Shown in pieces: positions 52,811 through 63,736 of a stretch of DNA of 64,000 bases (within the stretch, counting starts at the first letter, position 1; each line of letters opens with the position of its first letter). A program made the translations under genes and the position numbers. The DNA is from Candidatus Thiodubiliella endoseptemdiera (lineage in GTDB: Bacteria; Pseudomonadota; Gammaproteobacteria; PS1; Pseudothioglobaceae): positions 620,001-684,000 of the forward strand of contig JACCHT010000001.1 of assembly GCA_013416635.1 (NCBI GenBank). The letters run 5' to 3'. The notes below the pieces were generated by a model, which was given only the letters and a program-made list of their open reading frames with translations, searched no databases and was not told where the DNA came from.

Positions 52811-53592
52811 AAGCCTACTTCCAAATTTTGCAATGATGGCAAGGCATCTAATAACCGCCATTTAAAATAGTTTTGGTCAATAGAAAAAACGCTCTGTCCT
52901 TCCATTTGTTGTCTTGTCACAAAATTAACATCGTCATTTTTAATACTATCCAATCTAACAAAAGCAACTTGACCATTAAAAACATCTATATGAATACAAA
53001 TAGTTTTAATATTATTATCTTGAAAAACTTTTTTAGCCTCTCTTACTTTATGCTCTTTAATATCATTAATGCCTTGAAATCCAGCCTGAACTTCAATATT
53101 AATAATTTCTTTATTCTTTTGAATTTGTAAATCTGCTGTTGGTGTTCTTTTAAAAGTATTAATATTTTTTAAATCATCATCGCCAATATTAGTCATTAAA
53201 GTCACATCTATTTCGAATAGTTTGGCAAAAATAGGTTTAAATAATTCTACAAGAACAAATCCCCTTAACCATGAAAACAGAACCTGTTCTGGTCTCCTGC
53301 CTTGGTTATTCAGTTTTGATATTATATCGTGATTTTTAAGAATTTCATAAGGACGGATAATGTATTCCTTACTAAATAAATTTAAATCATTATTTTTTAA
53401 GTCATCAACCAATATTTTATTAAGATTCTTTAAAATTTTAATTAACCGTTTATTAAGAAGCACTATATATGCATAATCTATATTGGGCTTAATATCTTTT
53501 GCCGCCAAAAAAAACTTAGCATCATTCTGATTAGAAAACCCTAACTCTAAACGGTATTTTTTAAAATAATCTGCTGAGTTCTTCACAATCAT
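52807..53592 (-). CDS. Type II restriction endonuclease candidate (PD-(D/E)xK-like), inside the nuo operon
   Basis: 261 residues, low similarity to anything I know by sight. The central segment PTADLQIQ...INIEVQAGF has the spacing of a PD-(D/E)xK core: Asp154, Glu167, then Gln169 in place of the usual Lys. Pairing with a C5 methyltransferase by overlapping codons supports the role. The ATG overlaps the nuoK stop (GGATGATTG). AT-rich codons and long Lys/Asn/Ile runs contrast with the neighbouring nuo genes, which suggests transfer. An alternative is an unrelated DNA-binding accessory protein. Confidence 0.75.
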   Translation of the reverse strand: MIVKNSADYFKKYRLELGFSNQNDAKFFLAAKDIKPNIDYAYIVLLNKRLIKILKNLNKILVDDLKNNDLNLFSKEYIIRPYEILKNHDIISKLNNQGRRPEQVLFSWLRGFVLVELFKPIFAKLFEIDVTLMTNIGDDDLKNINTFKRTPTADLQIQKNKEIINIEVQAGFQGINDIKEHKVREAKKVFQDNNIKTICIHIDVFNGQVAFVRLDSIKNDDVNFVTRQQMEGQSVFSIDQNYFKWRLLDALPSLQNLEVGL

Positions 53593-53909
53593 CCTTTTAA
53601 ACTGTTAGTCACATCAACATTGATTGATCCTTTGTTTCTAAACAATGAAGTTAGAATTGCCAACCCAATCGCAACTTCTGCTGCTGCCACTGTCAAAATA
53701 AAGAAAACGAAAATTTGCCCTGCTTCATCACCTAAAAAATAAGAGAAGGCAATAAAATTAGTGTTGACTGCCACTAAAATCAACTCAACACACATTAATA
53801 AAGTAATAATATTGGTTCGATTAACAAAAATACCGACCAAGCCAATACAGAAAATAATGGCACTTAGAATTAAATAATCACTCAAACTAATCATTATCTT
53901 GCTCCTCAT
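53589..53909 (-). CDS. nuoK: NADH-quinone oxidoreductase subunit K
   Basis: 106 residues, three membrane helices, with [21 protein letters not shown] and the conserved membrane glutamates ([21 protein letters not shown]). It overlaps nuoJ and is followed immediately by the restriction-enzyme gene. Confidence 0.96.
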   Translation of the reverse strand: MRSKIMISLSDYLILSAIIFCIGLVGIFVNRTNIITLLMCVELILVAVNTNFIAFSYFLGDEAGQIFVFFILTVAAAEVAIGLAILTSLFRNKGSINVDVTNSLKG

Positions 53910-54504
53910 TCGGCGTAGTAATTGAAACCAAACGCATCCTGTCTTTGGCTTGAACTTTCACTTGTTCTGCAATATTTTGCGTTTTACGATTGACTTCATT
54001 ACGATGCACCAAAGTAATCGCTGAAATAATCGCAATCAACAACAACACCGACGCCAACTCAAATGGGTAGACATATTCAGTATAAAGTTGCAACGCCAAT
54101 GTAGTGATATTACTATAATCCGCTGTGTGTCTTACAGGGGTTGCTACCACTTCTAAACCAAATTGATTAGCACCTAATACCAAAGTCATTTCAGCAACAA
54201 TAATCGCTGCCACGATTAAACCAAGTGGTAAATAACCTGCAAACTTTGCTCGTAAGGTTGATTTGTCAATATTCAGCATCTTAATAACAAATAAAAATAA
54301 CACCATAACTGCGCCAACATACACTAGTATCAAAATAATCGCCAAAAACTCTGCTTCAAGCAAAATCCAAATACTGGCTGCCGAAAAGAAAGCTAAAATT
54401 AAAAATAGTACGGCTTTCGCTGCATTACGCGAAAAAATCATTGCCAACGAACTAGCAATGAACCAAAAAGAAAAAACATAAAATAATATTTGGTCAAATG
54501 TCAT
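53887..54504 (-). CDS. nuoJ: NADH-quinone oxidoreductase subunit J
   Basis: 205 residues, five helices. The conserved [17 protein letters not shown] segment is present. The long charged C-terminal tail (residues 165-205) is cytoplasmic. It overlaps nuoK by 23 bases. Confidence 0.96.
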   Translation of the reverse strand: MTFDQILFYVFSFWFIASSLAMIFSRNAAKAVLFLILAFFSAASIWILLEAEFLAIILILVYVGAVMVLFLFVIKMLNIDKSTLRAKFAGYLPLGLIVAAIIVAEMTLVLGANQFGLEVVATPVRHTADYSNITTLALQLYTEYVYPFELASVLLLIAIISAITLVHRNEVNRKTQNIAEQVKVQAKDRMRLVSITTPNEEQDND

Positions 54505-54512
54505 AATAATTC

Positions 54513-55007
54513 CTATCTATATGGCGCATCTTCTGCTTTGATATCAGTAATAGCTTTCTCATTTTTGTCGCCGATTTCTAATAAATATGCCTTATCGACA
54601 ATACTACCTTCTCTTGAGTCAACAAAGGCGTAGTCAAAAATTTGAGTTTCAACGATTGCATCAACAGGACAGGCTTCTTCACAAAAACCACAAAAAATAC
54701 ATTTAAATAAATCAATATCATACTGCGTAGTGCGTCGTGATCCGTCTTCACGCATTTCAGATTCAATGGTAATAGCGTTTGCCGGGCAAACTGCTTCACA
54801 TAATTTACAAGCAATACAGCGCTCTTCACCATTTGGGTAGCGACGCAGTGCGTGTAAGCCTCTAAAACGGGGTGAAATTGGTGTTCTTTCTTCTGGAAAT
54901 TGCACCGTGATTTTTTTATTAACCATTTCCTTAGCAGTAATTTTCATACCGCCACGCAACTCGGCAAGGCTAAAGTCTTTTACTAATTTTTTAATGTTAT
55001 TTATCAT
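54513..55007 (-). CDS. nuoI: NADH-quinone oxidoreductase subunit I
   Basis: 164 residues. Two 4Fe-4S motifs, [12 protein letters not shown] and [15 protein letters not shown], hold clusters N6a and N6b in the peripheral arm. [17 protein letters not shown] precedes them. Intact. Confidence 0.97.
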   Translation of the reverse strand: MINNIKKLVKDFSLAELRGGMKITAKEMVNKKITVQFPEERTPISPRFRGLHALRRYPNGEERCIACKLCEAVCPANAITIESEMREDGSRRTTQYDIDLFKCIFCGFCEEACPVDAIVETQIFDYAFVDSREGSIVDKAYLLEIGDKNEKAITDIKAEDAPYR

Positions 55008-55016
55008 AATTAAATC

Positions 55017-56081
55017 CTAAAACCAAGGGCCTATTCTAAGTTGCGTCATTAATGCGACAACGAAAATCCAAGCAATCGTCCATGGTAAGAAAACTTTCCA
55101 CGATAAACGCATAATTTGATCATAACGAAAGCGTGGAAAAGTCGCACGCACCCACAAATACAAAAACATAAAGAAAGTGGTTTTTGCCAATAACCAAATA
55201 ATACCCGGCACCCAGGCAAACCCTACGCCTAAATAAGCAATACCTTCAAAAGGAGAGTGCCAACCACCAAAAAACAAGATGACTGCCAATACTGCCATAA
55301 AAATCATATTGGCATATTCTGCTAAGAAAAATACTGCAAATGTCATACCTGAATATTCAACATGAGTGCCTCCGACAATCTCTGACTCTCCTTCCACCAC
55401 ATCAAAAGGTGCACGGTTAGTTTCCACCAAAGCTGAGATAAAAAAGATAATCATCATTGGAAATAATGGTATCCAGTACCAATTTAAAATACCGCCTTTT
55501 TGTGCTATGACAATATCATTGAGGTTGACACTGCCTGCAATCATAACTACGGTTACTAAGGCAAAACCAATCACGATTTCATAAGACACTAACAGCGAAG
55601 CACTACGCAATGCACCGAGCAATGGGTATTTAGAATTCGATGCCCAACCTGCCAAAATAATACCATACACGCCCACCGAGCCAATTGCCATCACATACAA
55701 CAAACTGATGTCTAAATCTGTCACATATACACCTTCATCAAAAGGAATTACTGCCCATATTGCAATTGCAGGGGCAATTGCTAAGACAGGGGCTAATAAA
55801 AAGAGATAGATATTGGCCTTGCTTGGGAAAATAATTTCCTTCGTCATCAACTTTAACGCATCAGCAATTGGTTGCAACCACCCTTTCGGACCAACACGAT
55901 TAGGTCCGATACGCAATTGCATATAGCCAATGACTTTACGCTCTGCATAAGTGAAATATGCCACCACTAACATCAGTGGACCTACCAACGCAATCGCTTT
56001 GATTAGGATAATTAAAATGGTAGCAATTGCCCCGTCAAACCAAGGGATCAAGGCGTGTATCCATAACCAAAAATCTGTCAT
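55017..56081 (-). CDS. nuoH: NADH-quinone oxidoreductase subunit H
   Basis: 354 residues, eight helices, part of the quinone site. Typical are [25 protein letters not shown]-type residues at about 47-71, [15 protein letters not shown] and [11 protein letters not shown]. Its start overlaps the nuoG stop by 4 bp. Confidence 0.97.
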   Translation of the reverse strand: MTDFWLWIHALIPWFDGAIATILIILIKAIALVGPLMLVVAYFTYAERKVIGYMQLRIGPNRVGPKGWLQPIADALKLMTKEIIFPSKANIYLFLLAPVLAIAPAIAIWAVIPFDEGVYVTDLDISLLYVMAIGSVGVYGIILAGWASNSKYPLLGALRSASLLVSYEIVIGFALVTVVMIAGSVNLNDIVIAQKGGILNWYWIPLFPMMIIFFISALVETNRAPFDVVEGESEIVGGTHVEYSGMTFAVFFLAEYANMIFMAVLAVILFFGGWHSPFEGIAYLGVGFAWVPGIIWLLAKTTFFMFLYLWVRATFPRFRYDQIMRLSWKVFLPWTIAWIFVVALMTQLRIGPWF

Positions 56082-58319
56082 GACTCATCTCCTATTGCTT
56101 TATTAGCATTGACAAAAACGCAATTATTCGCTACCGATTCATTGATAACCACTGGCAAGTTTAAGTAGGTATCTTTTTTAATGTCTAATTCTTTCGCTGT
56201 GCCCTTGTTCATTGTTGCACTGTGCATTTTCCCAATATTGGTTGCCTGTAATGAATTTGCGTGTCTTGATAACACATCAACCGCATAAGGAGAGTGCTGC
56301 CAAATTACATTCACACCGCATTTGACTGTGATGTCAATCTTATTGTCAGCCTTATTGTGCTTATGTCTTTGATGTGAGACTTCATCAGTTACTTGCATAG
56401 AATTGGCAAAGTGAAAACCAGGTAAGTCTAACAAGTCTGCCAATACTTTCAATACTTTCCAAGCTGGTTTAGCATCATTTGGCGCATTCACTGCGGCTGA
56501 GAATGATTGCACAACACCTTCAATATTCACATGTGAGCCCGAAGTTTCGTAGAAAGCAGCGATTGGCAATAAGACATCTGAATATTGAGCAACCGTATCA
56601 TCTTGATAACTGTTCATAGAAACCACAAAGGTATCTTTTTTGTTAAGTGCTTCCACAGCTTCAATCGAATGATGAAAATCATATTGTGGATAGACATCTA
56701 ATAAAATATAGGCTGTCAAATCTGCTTTGAGCATTGCATTGGTATCCAGTCCACCCTGACCTGGCACAAAATTTGCCATCGTCGCTGCGGTTGAATTTGC
56801 TGTGGCAGTGATATTGAGTGTGGTGGAATTGCTTTCTTGTGCAATCTGACTGACTAAATTTGCCACACTAGATGCCTGCGGATTATTAAGTATATGTGCA
56901 CCCAAAACAATCACCGAGTTATTGGTATCTGCTAATTTATCTGCCATTTGTTTCGCAACATCGCTGACTTCAACCTTGTCCAAATATTCTGGTACTTCTC
57001 TTTGTGCGATTTGCAATACCGACTTCAATACTTCTGCCAACATCACCGCCATTTGATTAGGGTCAACAATATTTTCATTGTTTAATTTATAATTAAAGTC
57101 AAATGGCATTACATTAATAACATCAATACTTGCCCCTGCTAAATGTGCCTTACGCAAACGATGATTAATCATTGGTTGCTCTAATCGTGGGTTAGAACCG
57201 ATAATCAAGACATGGTCAACGCCTTCCAATCCTGCTAACTTAATATTAGACTCGAATGCAATCGTATTGTTCAAATCTTTAACATTCAAACGATGGTCAA
57301 TATTCTCAGAACCCACTCTCTCATTATCTTTTGTAACAAATGAAATTCTTCAAGTGTGGCTGTATTTGAGGCCAATGCACCCAACTTATTGACTTGTTTA
57401 TTGTTTAATACATTAGCAACCAAACCACGCACCGAAAAATCAAGTGCTGTGTCCCAATTCACCGATTGCCATTCACCTTCCACTTTAATTTTTGGTGTTA
57501 ACAGTCGGTTTTATGTGCCAATCCTTCGTAAGAAAAACGATCTCTGTCAGAAATCCAAGTTTCATTAACCGCTTCATTATCTTTAGCAACAATGCGTTTG
57601 ACCTTGCCTTTATAAGTTTGCGTGTAAAGATTAGAGCCGACCAAATCGTGTCGTGCAATATTTGAAACAGAATTCATTTGCCAAGACCTTAACTCGTAAC
57701 GAAACGGCTTAGAAGTCAATGCACCCACGGGACAAACATCAATCATATTGCCTGACAATTCTGATTGAATGCCCTCAGCTAAAAACGGCTCAATTTTCAA
57801 TGCTTCGCCACGACCCGTGCCGCCCATTTCCATCGTACCACCAATCTCAGCACCAAAACGCACACAACGGGTGCAATGAATACAACGAGTCATATCAGTT
57901 TGAATCAAAGCACCAATATCACCATCAACCACCACACGCTTGCCCTCAGTAAATCGTGATACATCTGAGCCATAGCCCATTGCCACATCTTGTAATTCAC
58001 ACTCACCACCTTGATCACAAATTGGGCAATCAAGCGGATGATTAATGAGTAAAAATTCCATTACTGCCTTCTGTGATGCCTTGGCTCTCTCATTTTGAGT
58101 ATGCACTTTCATCCCTTCATTAACAGGCGTAGAACATGCGGTCTGTGGCTTTGGTGCACCTTCAACATCCACCAAACACATCCGACAATTGGCAGCCACT
58201 GAAAGTTTCTTGTGATAACAAAATCTTGGCACACTGATGCCCTCTCTGTCGGTAACAGCGATTAGCATTTCACCTGCTTTGGCTTTGACTACACTACCAT
58301 TAATTTCAATTGAAATCAT
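56078..58319 (-). CDS. nuoG: NADH-quinone oxidoreductase subunit G, two frame breaks
   Basis: Fe-S subunit of the peripheral arm. The N-terminus carries a 2Fe-2S ferredoxin domain ([17 protein letters not shown]), then [18 protein letters not shown] and [10 protein letters not shown]. Frame changes near 57487 (after LAHKTDC) and 57305 (after LLQKIMR) divide it into three abutting parts; the molybdopterin-like C-terminal domain includes [12 protein letters not shown] and [15 protein letters not shown]. The repaired length is about 745 residues. It overlaps nuoH and, at its start, the inserted peptidase gene. Confidence 0.95.
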
Positions 58320-60022
58320 TTAATATTTACCTTTATAGAAAAATCATTACCATTTTTAAATATCTGCGTTGTGGTATTAAGCGGCATCGGATGGTTTAAC
58401 TTAGAGTGCCCAAAAAAATCTCCTCTAAAAACAGGAATATCAACCCCATTTGCAAACCTTTGCAATACTAAATCAATCATATCAATAACTGCTTTTTTAT
58501 CTTGTGTAGTTTGTATAAACTCACCCAAAATAATTGCATTCACGCCATTTAATAATTGGGAGTAACGAATGTTATCCAAAATTCTCTCCAACTGGTGGGC
58601 AGAATTACCAATATCCTCAAGTATTAGTATTCTATCGTCTAGCCTTGCCTGAAAAGGCGTATCCAATGTGGACTGCACCAAAGTTAAATTACCACCCAAT
58701 AAGGATCCATCAATTTTTGTTGCCTGTTTAGCTGATGTGTTCATAGGTATTAAATGAGAGTAAAAAAGTGCTTTATTCTCTTGCTCTAACAAAATATCAA
58801 CTACAGTTTTAATCGATTCTCCTATATTAATATTCGTGTTTATTCCTGCATCGGCTTCACTATTATAACCCGCCACAATCGCATGTAAGGAAGGCATTTT
58901 CCACTGTTGATTGACAAAATTATGCAACCCAGTAACATCACTAAAACCAATCAATGGCTTACTTATTTTTGGCGCTGGATACTTTAGTAATTTAGGCAGT
59001 AATCTGGTTGCCCCAGCCCCGCCTTTAACCACCCAAACCGCCTGAGAATCTGGATTATTCATTGCTTGAATAAACGCATTGGCACGGTATTGATCGGTAT
59101 TAGCGTAATTAAGTTTAGTCGGCATAATTTTGGCGTATTTTGTGCTGATTTTAAAACCAAATTCTTCTAATATTTTAACGGTTCTATCGATACTGTCTTT
59201 ACTGGTGGCTGATGAAGGGGCAATTAAATCAATAGTATCGCCTTTTGTAAGTGTAGCCCAGCCTTTGACTGGCAAGTTAGGATACTGATTGGCAAAATAG
59301 CGCATTAAAAACAATAGCATTTCTTGCTCTAAACTGTCTTCGCCTCTTTTTACCTCTAAGTTAATGTATTCCACTCCCTTGAGTGCAGCGTAAACTGAAA
59401 AAGAACCATCATTTGTAACCGATTTGGATTGCACAACAGCATTATAACCAGCAACTTTAGCAAAATTAAAAAAAGGATCGTTGGTGGTATAAAAAAACTC
59501 CCCTGTGCCTTGTTTTGGATTTTGATAATAATATTTAACTTCATCACTATTTTTGTAACTGCTGATGTTATAGCCCTTATCATAATTGTTATGTACCGCA
59601 ACGACTAATCTTCCAAGCACTAAACTAGCAATCCTATCTGCAAAATTTTGAATATCTTTAGCCACCTGTTGATGAAAACTAGAATATTTAATGAGTGTGT
59701 CTTTTATTCCTTGAGGGGTAAATATTCTATTTGGGTCAAATATATATTGTTTTCCCTGATATTTAACCTCAACTAAGCGTTTGCCTTGTTGTTTAATAGA
59801 AACCAATTTACCACCATGCTGATTAATGAGTTTTTTAACATCCTCGTAGGAAGTTTTTTCATCTTCATGAGGATGAAAAAATACAAGGCCAGCATCATTT
59901 GACTGAACAATTTCAATCGTTACAGTACTTTCTCCAATTTGAAACAACTCATTAACCACGCTAACGGCTAATAAATTAGTATTTATTAATATTCCTATCA
60001 TAAAAAAATATAACTTAATCAT
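58316..60022 (-). CDS. Exported two-domain peptidase: N-terminal carboxypeptidase-like domain plus C-terminal S66 LD-carboxypeptidase, inside the nuo operon
   Basis: 568 residues with a signal peptide (to about LLAVS). Residues about 20-250 carry VFFHPHEDEKTS, DPNRIFTPQGI, VVAVHNN and YINLEVKRGE, a pattern like an M14-type zinc carboxypeptidase (HxxE, later His, late Glu); this is inference. Residues about 255-568 are an S66 LdcA/MccF domain: IDLIAPSS, QAVWVVKGGAGATRLLP, the nucleophile in LIGFSDVTGLH, LLGGNLTLVQ, and EDIGNSAHQLERIL near the catalytic Glu. It probably trims murein peptides or inactivates a peptide antibiotic. A strong GAGG precedes ATG 60022. Its stop overlaps the nuoG start (ATGA). 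Confidence 0.82.
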   Translation of the reverse strand: MIKLYFFMIGILINTNLLAVSVVNELFQIGESTVTIEIVQSNDAGLVFFHPHEDEKTSYEDVKKLINQHGGKLVSIKQQGKRLVEVKYQGKQYIFDPNRIFTPQGIKDTLIKYSSFHQQVAKDIQNFADRIASLVLGRLVVAVHNNYDKGYNISSYKNSDEVKYYYQNPKQGTGEFFYTTNDPFFNFAKVAGYNAVVQSKSVTNDGSFSVYAALKGVEYINLEVKRGEDSLEQEMLLFLMRYFANQYPNLPVKGWATLTKGDTIDLIAPSSATSKDSIDRTVKILEEFGFKISTKYAKIMPTKLNYANTDQYRANAFIQAMNNPDSQAVWVVKGGAGATRLLPKLLKYPAPKISKPLIGFSDVTGLHNFVNQQWKMPSLHAIVAGYNSEADAGINTNINIGESIKTVVDILLEQENKALFYSHLIPMNTSAKQATKIDGSLLGGNLTLVQSTLDTPFQARLDDRILILEDIGNSAHQLERILDNIRYSQLLNGVNAIILGEFIQTTQDKKAVIDMIDLVLQRFANGVDIPVFRGDFFGHSKLNHPMPLNTTTQIFKNGNDFSIKVNIK

Positions 60023-60102
60023 TTGGTAACACCTCTTTTATGTTTAATAAAATACCTTTTATTTAAGGTATTGATACTGCTTGTTAAATAATCCTTATTC
60101 AT
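60019..60102 (-). CDS. Putative 27-residue ORF between nuoF and the S66 peptidase
   Basis: The ATG at 60102 lies 7 bases after the nuoF stop. It reads MNKDYLTSSINTLNK and ends in ATGA overlap with the peptidase start. It is highly basic and contains an 8-bp hairpin (AATACCTT/AAGGTATT, 60051-60072). It could be a leader peptide that couples translation, or chance. Confidence 0.35.
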   Translation of the reverse strand: MNKDYLTSSINTLNKRYFIKHKRGVTK

Positions 60103-60109
60103 AATCGGA

Positions 60110-61378
60110 CTAACCCTTCACCATACTTTTACCATGTTCAATATAATACTCAAACTCTTCACGGAAATTACGCAAAAAACTTTCTACTGGCATTGCCGCT
60201 GCATCACCCAATGCACAAATGGTGTTACCCATAATTTTGTCACTAACTCCCAGCAGTAAATCAATATCATCTGCTTTGCCCTTACCATCCATAATGCGTT
60301 TTAAAACACGGTATAACCAGCCTGTACCTTCACGACACGGAGTGCATTGTCCGCAAGATTCATCATAATAAAAATGTGCCAATCGAGTTAGGGTAGCGAC
60401 CATACAAGTGGTGTCGTCCATCACAATGACTGAGCCAGCACCCAACATTGAGCCAGCTTTTTCGATACCGTCATAATCCATCGTCATAGTCATTGCCACT
60501 TCTGCGGTTAATACTGGGGTGGATGAACCACCTGGAATCACGGCTTTGAGTTTTCTGCCTTTTTTAATACCGCCCGCCATAGCCAATAAATCTTTGAATG
60601 GCGTGCCCATTGGCACTTCAAAATTGGCGGGGTTTTGCACATGTCCTGACACTGAAAATAACTTACAACCACCAGAATTTTCCACCCCAATATCGGCAAA
60701 CCATTGTCCACCTTGGGCTAAAATTTCAGGCACGGAAGCAAAACTTTCGGTGTTGTTGATGGTGGTCGGTTTGCCAAATAGCCCAACATTAGCAGGAAAT
60801 GGTGGTTTAAATCTTGGCTGTCCTTTTTTACCTTCAATAGATTCTAACAAGGCAGTTTCTTCGCCACAAATATAGGCACCTGCCCCTAAATGCGTATGTA
60901 AATCAAAATTAACAGTGCTTTTTTGGATATTTTTGCCTAATAAACCTGCTTCATATGCTTCTTTTAAAGCACTTTCAAAACGCCTAAATGGCTCCATAAA
61001 CTCGCCACGAATGTAGTTATAGCCTACAGTTGCCCCCATTACAAAACCACCAATTGCCATACCTTCAATCACTGAATGTGGGTTGTATCTAAGAATATCT
61101 CTGTCCTTACAAGTGCCTGGTTCGCCTTCGTCTGAATTACAAACCACATATTTTTGCACATCAGAGTTGCGTGGCATAAAACTCCATTTCAATCCTGTTG
61201 GGAAACCTGCACCGCCACGACCTCGTAAGCCCGACGCTTTGAGTTCGTTAATGATTTCATCAGCGCTAATTTCACCCTTGAGAATTTTACGCCAAACACT
61301 ATAACCACCATTTTTCTCATAGACTGCAAGAGACTGGCAATTTTCTTGATCTAGATTTTTAAAGCAAACTTCATTCAT
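60110..61378 (-). CDS. nuoF: NADH-quinone oxidoreductase subunit F
   Basis: 422 residues. NADH-binding and FMN-binding subunit. [16 protein letters not shown] (FMN/NADH glycine-rich loop), [20 protein letters not shown] and the 4Fe-4S motif [15 protein letters not shown] are present. Intact, overlapping nuoE by 4 bp. Confidence 0.97.
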   Translation of the reverse strand: MNEVCFKNLDQENCQSLAVYEKNGGYSVWRKILKGEISADEIINELKASGLRGRGGAGFPTGLKWSFMPRNSDVQKYVVCNSDEGEPGTCKDRDILRYNPHSVIEGMAIGGFVMGATVGYNYIRGEFMEPFRRFESALKEAYEAGLLGKNIQKSTVNFDLHTHLGAGAYICGEETALLESIEGKKGQPRFKPPFPANVGLFGKPTTINNTESFASVPEILAQGGQWFADIGVENSGGCKLFSVSGHVQNPANFEVPMGTPFKDLLAMAGGIKKGRKLKAVIPGGSSTPVLTAEVAMTMTMDYDGIEKAGSMLGAGSVIVMDDTTCMVATLTRLAHFYYDESCGQCTPCREGTGWLYRVLKRIMDGKGKADDIDLLLGVSDKIMGNTICALGDAAAMPVESFLRNFREEFEYYIEHGKSMVKG

Positions 61379-61860
61379 TGAGCACCTGCCTTTAAGTCAG
61401 CTAAAATTTTGTCAATTTTCTGCTCAGTAAGATTTTCATAATATTGCTCACCAATCTGCAACATCGGTGCCCCAACACAAGCACCTAAGCATTCCACTTT
61501 TTTCACATTAAGCAACCCATCTTGACTAACTTTGCCGGTTTTAACACCCGTTTTTTTCTCTAAATAGGCAATCAAATCATCCGCCCCATTCAACATACAA
61601 GAAATATTGTGGCAAATACGAATGGTGTGTTTTCCGACTGGCTGGTGATTGTAATTTTCATAAAAAGTTGCCACTTCAGCGGCAGCAATACCGGGCATTT
61701 CTAAATAATCTGCCACGGCTTGAATGGTATCTGCACTCAAACTATTGTCATTTTCTGCCTGCACAATTTTCAACGCTTCCATCACCGCCGAACTTTGGTT
61801 ACCCGCCGGGTATTTTGCCACCCACACATCAATTTGTTTTTTTGCCTGATTTGAAATCAT
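61375..61860 (-). CDS. nuoE: NADH-quinone oxidoreductase subunit E
   Basis: 161 residues. Thioredoxin-like 2Fe-2S protein: cysteines in CHNISCML and [11 protein letters not shown]. The start overlaps the nuoD stop. Confidence 0.97.
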   Translation of the reverse strand: MISNQAKKQIDVWVAKYPAGNQSSAVMEALKIVQAENDNSLSADTIQAVADYLEMPGIAAAEVATFYENYNHQPVGKHTIRICHNISCMLNGADDLIAYLEKKTGVKTGKVSQDGLLNVKKVECLGACVGAPMLQIGEQYYENLTEQKIDKILADLKAGAQ

Positions 61861-63110
61861 CGGTCAATCTCTCCAAATACAATATCCTGCGTGCCGATAA
61901 TAGTAACCACATCCGACAACATATGCCCTTTTGCCATTTCATCCATAGAAGCCAAATGGGCAAAACCCGGTGCTCTAATTTTAATGCGATAGGGTTTGTT
62001 CGCACCATCTGACACTAAATACACCCCAAACTCACCTTTGGGATGCTCAACCGCCGAATACACTTCACCTACTGGCAAACAATAGCCTTCGGTAAACAAT
62101 TTAAAATGGTGAATCAGTGATTCCATATCGTCTTTCATCTCAGTGCGTTTTGGTGGCGCTACTTTTTTATCATCACTCATCACTGCACCAGGATTAGCGC
62201 GCAACCAAGTCACACATTGCTTAATAATGTTGTTAGACTGTGTCATCTCTTCCATTCTCACAAGATAGCGATCGTAACTGTCGCCAGTAACACCGACTGG
62301 AATGTCAAACTCTAATCTATCATACACCGCATACGGTTGGTTTTTTCTCAAATCCCACGCCACGCCAGAACCTCGTAACATGGGGCCAGTAAAACCGAGT
62401 TGTTTGGCACGATTAGCTGAAACAATCCCAATATTCACTAATCGTTGCTTCCAAATACGGTTATCGGTCAATAAATCATTATATTGTTTGATGCTTGCAG
62501 GGAATTCTTTGGCAAAATTATCAATAAAATCCAACAATGAACCTTGACGGTCTTTGTTCATTGCCTTTAATTCTTTGGGTTTACGGAAATTGCTTTTAAG
62601 GTATCGTGGCATCTTTTCAGGCAAATCTCGATACACACCACCTGGGCGATAATAAGTTGCATGCATACGAGAACCTGAAACGGCTTCATAGCAATCAATC
62701 AATTTTTCTCGCTCGCGGAATGCGTATAAGAAAATACTCATCGCTCCAACATCTAGACCATGTGTGCCAAGCCACATTAAGTGGTTCAAAATACGGGTAA
62801 TCTCATCAAACATCACCCGAATATACTGAGCGCGTTCAGGCACTTCTAACCCAAGCATGGTTTCAATTGCCCTAACATAAGCGTGTTCATTACACATCAT
62901 TGAAACATAATCCAGCCTATCCATATAACCAATAGACTGATTATAAGGTTTCGACTCTGCGAGTTTTTCAGTGCCACGATGGAGCAACCCGATATGCGGG
63001 TCAGCGCGTTCAATGACTTCGCCATCAATTTCTAAAATCAGACGAAGAACGCCATGTGCCGCTGGATGCTGCGGACCAAAGTTAAGGGTGTAGTTGCGAA
63101 TTTCAGCCAT
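61857..63110 (-). CDS. nuoD: NADH-quinone oxidoreductase subunit D
   Basis: 417 residues, 49-kDa subunit lining the quinone cavity. [49 protein letters not shown] and the C-terminal FGEIDR are all present. It is separate from nuoC, unlike the fused nuoCD of enterobacteria. Confidence 0.97.
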   Translation of the reverse strand: MAEIRNYTLNFGPQHPAAHGVLRLILEIDGEVIERADPHIGLLHRGTEKLAESKPYNQSIGYMDRLDYVSMMCNEHAYVRAIETMLGLEVPERAQYIRVMFDEITRILNHLMWLGTHGLDVGAMSIFLYAFREREKLIDCYEAVSGSRMHATYYRPGGVYRDLPEKMPRYLKSNFRKPKELKAMNKDRQGSLLDFIDNFAKEFPASIKQYNDLLTDNRIWKQRLVNIGIVSANRAKQLGFTGPMLRGSGVAWDLRKNQPYAVYDRLEFDIPVGVTGDSYDRYLVRMEEMTQSNNIIKQCVTWLRANPGAVMSDDKKVAPPKRTEMKDDMESLIHHFKLFTEGYCLPVGEVYSAVEHPKGEFGVYLVSDGANKPYRIKIRAPGFAHLASMDEMAKGHMLSDVVTIIGTQDIVFGEIDR

Positions 63111-63121
63111 TTTATAAAACC

Positions 63122-63736
63122 TTATTTCCTAATTACTCTTGGGACATTGATATTCGGCTCAATACTCACTGGCTCATAAATAACCCGCCCCAATTCTTCA
63201 TCATAACGCATTTCAACCTCGCCAATCATCGGGAAATCTTTGCGTAATGGATGCCCCACAAAACCATAATCGGTCAAAATACGGCGTAAGTCTTTGTGGT
63301 TTTCAAACAAAATACCCAGTAAATCAAACGCCTCTCGCTCATACCAATCTGCCACTGCCCAAATACCAGTTACTGTTTTAATCATCGGCTGTACCTCATC
63401 AACAAACGCTTTCACTCGAAGTCGGTAATTTTTACGCACTGAAAGCAAATGATAAACCACGGCAAAACGCTTATCGTGCCTGTCTTTATCACCTTGTGCC
63501 TCTCGCCCTCTACCAAACCCTGAAGAACTGGCATCGCTATCCCACTCAGATTGTCCATAAGTCAAATAATCAACACCACATAAATCAATCAAGGTGTCAA
63601 ACAAAAAAACATCTCTAAGTTTCAAACACGACTTAACAATATCCGCACTATCAACCGTTAGCGTTAATTCGCCAAATGCCTCAACAACATTACTATCGCC
63701 AAATTCTTCAACTAATTTTCCTTTTAAATCCTGCAT
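63122..63736 (-). CDS. nuoC: NADH-quinone oxidoreductase subunit C
   Basis: 204 residues, 30-kDa subunit. The signature segment [19 protein letters not shown] and [19 protein letters not shown] are present. It contains a loop with [20 protein letters not shown] (about residues 67-86) that looks like a lineage-specific insertion. Confidence 0.96.
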   Translation of the reverse strand: MQDLKGKLVEEFGDSNVVEAFGELTLTVDSADIVKSCLKLRDVFLFDTLIDLCGVDYLTYGQSEWDSDASSSGFGRGREAQGDKDRHDKRFAVVYHLLSVRKNYRLRVKAFVDEVQPMIKTVTGIWAVADWYEREAFDLLGILFENHKDLRRILTDYGFVGHPLRKDFPMIGEVEMRYDEELGRVIYEPVSIEPNINVPRVIRK

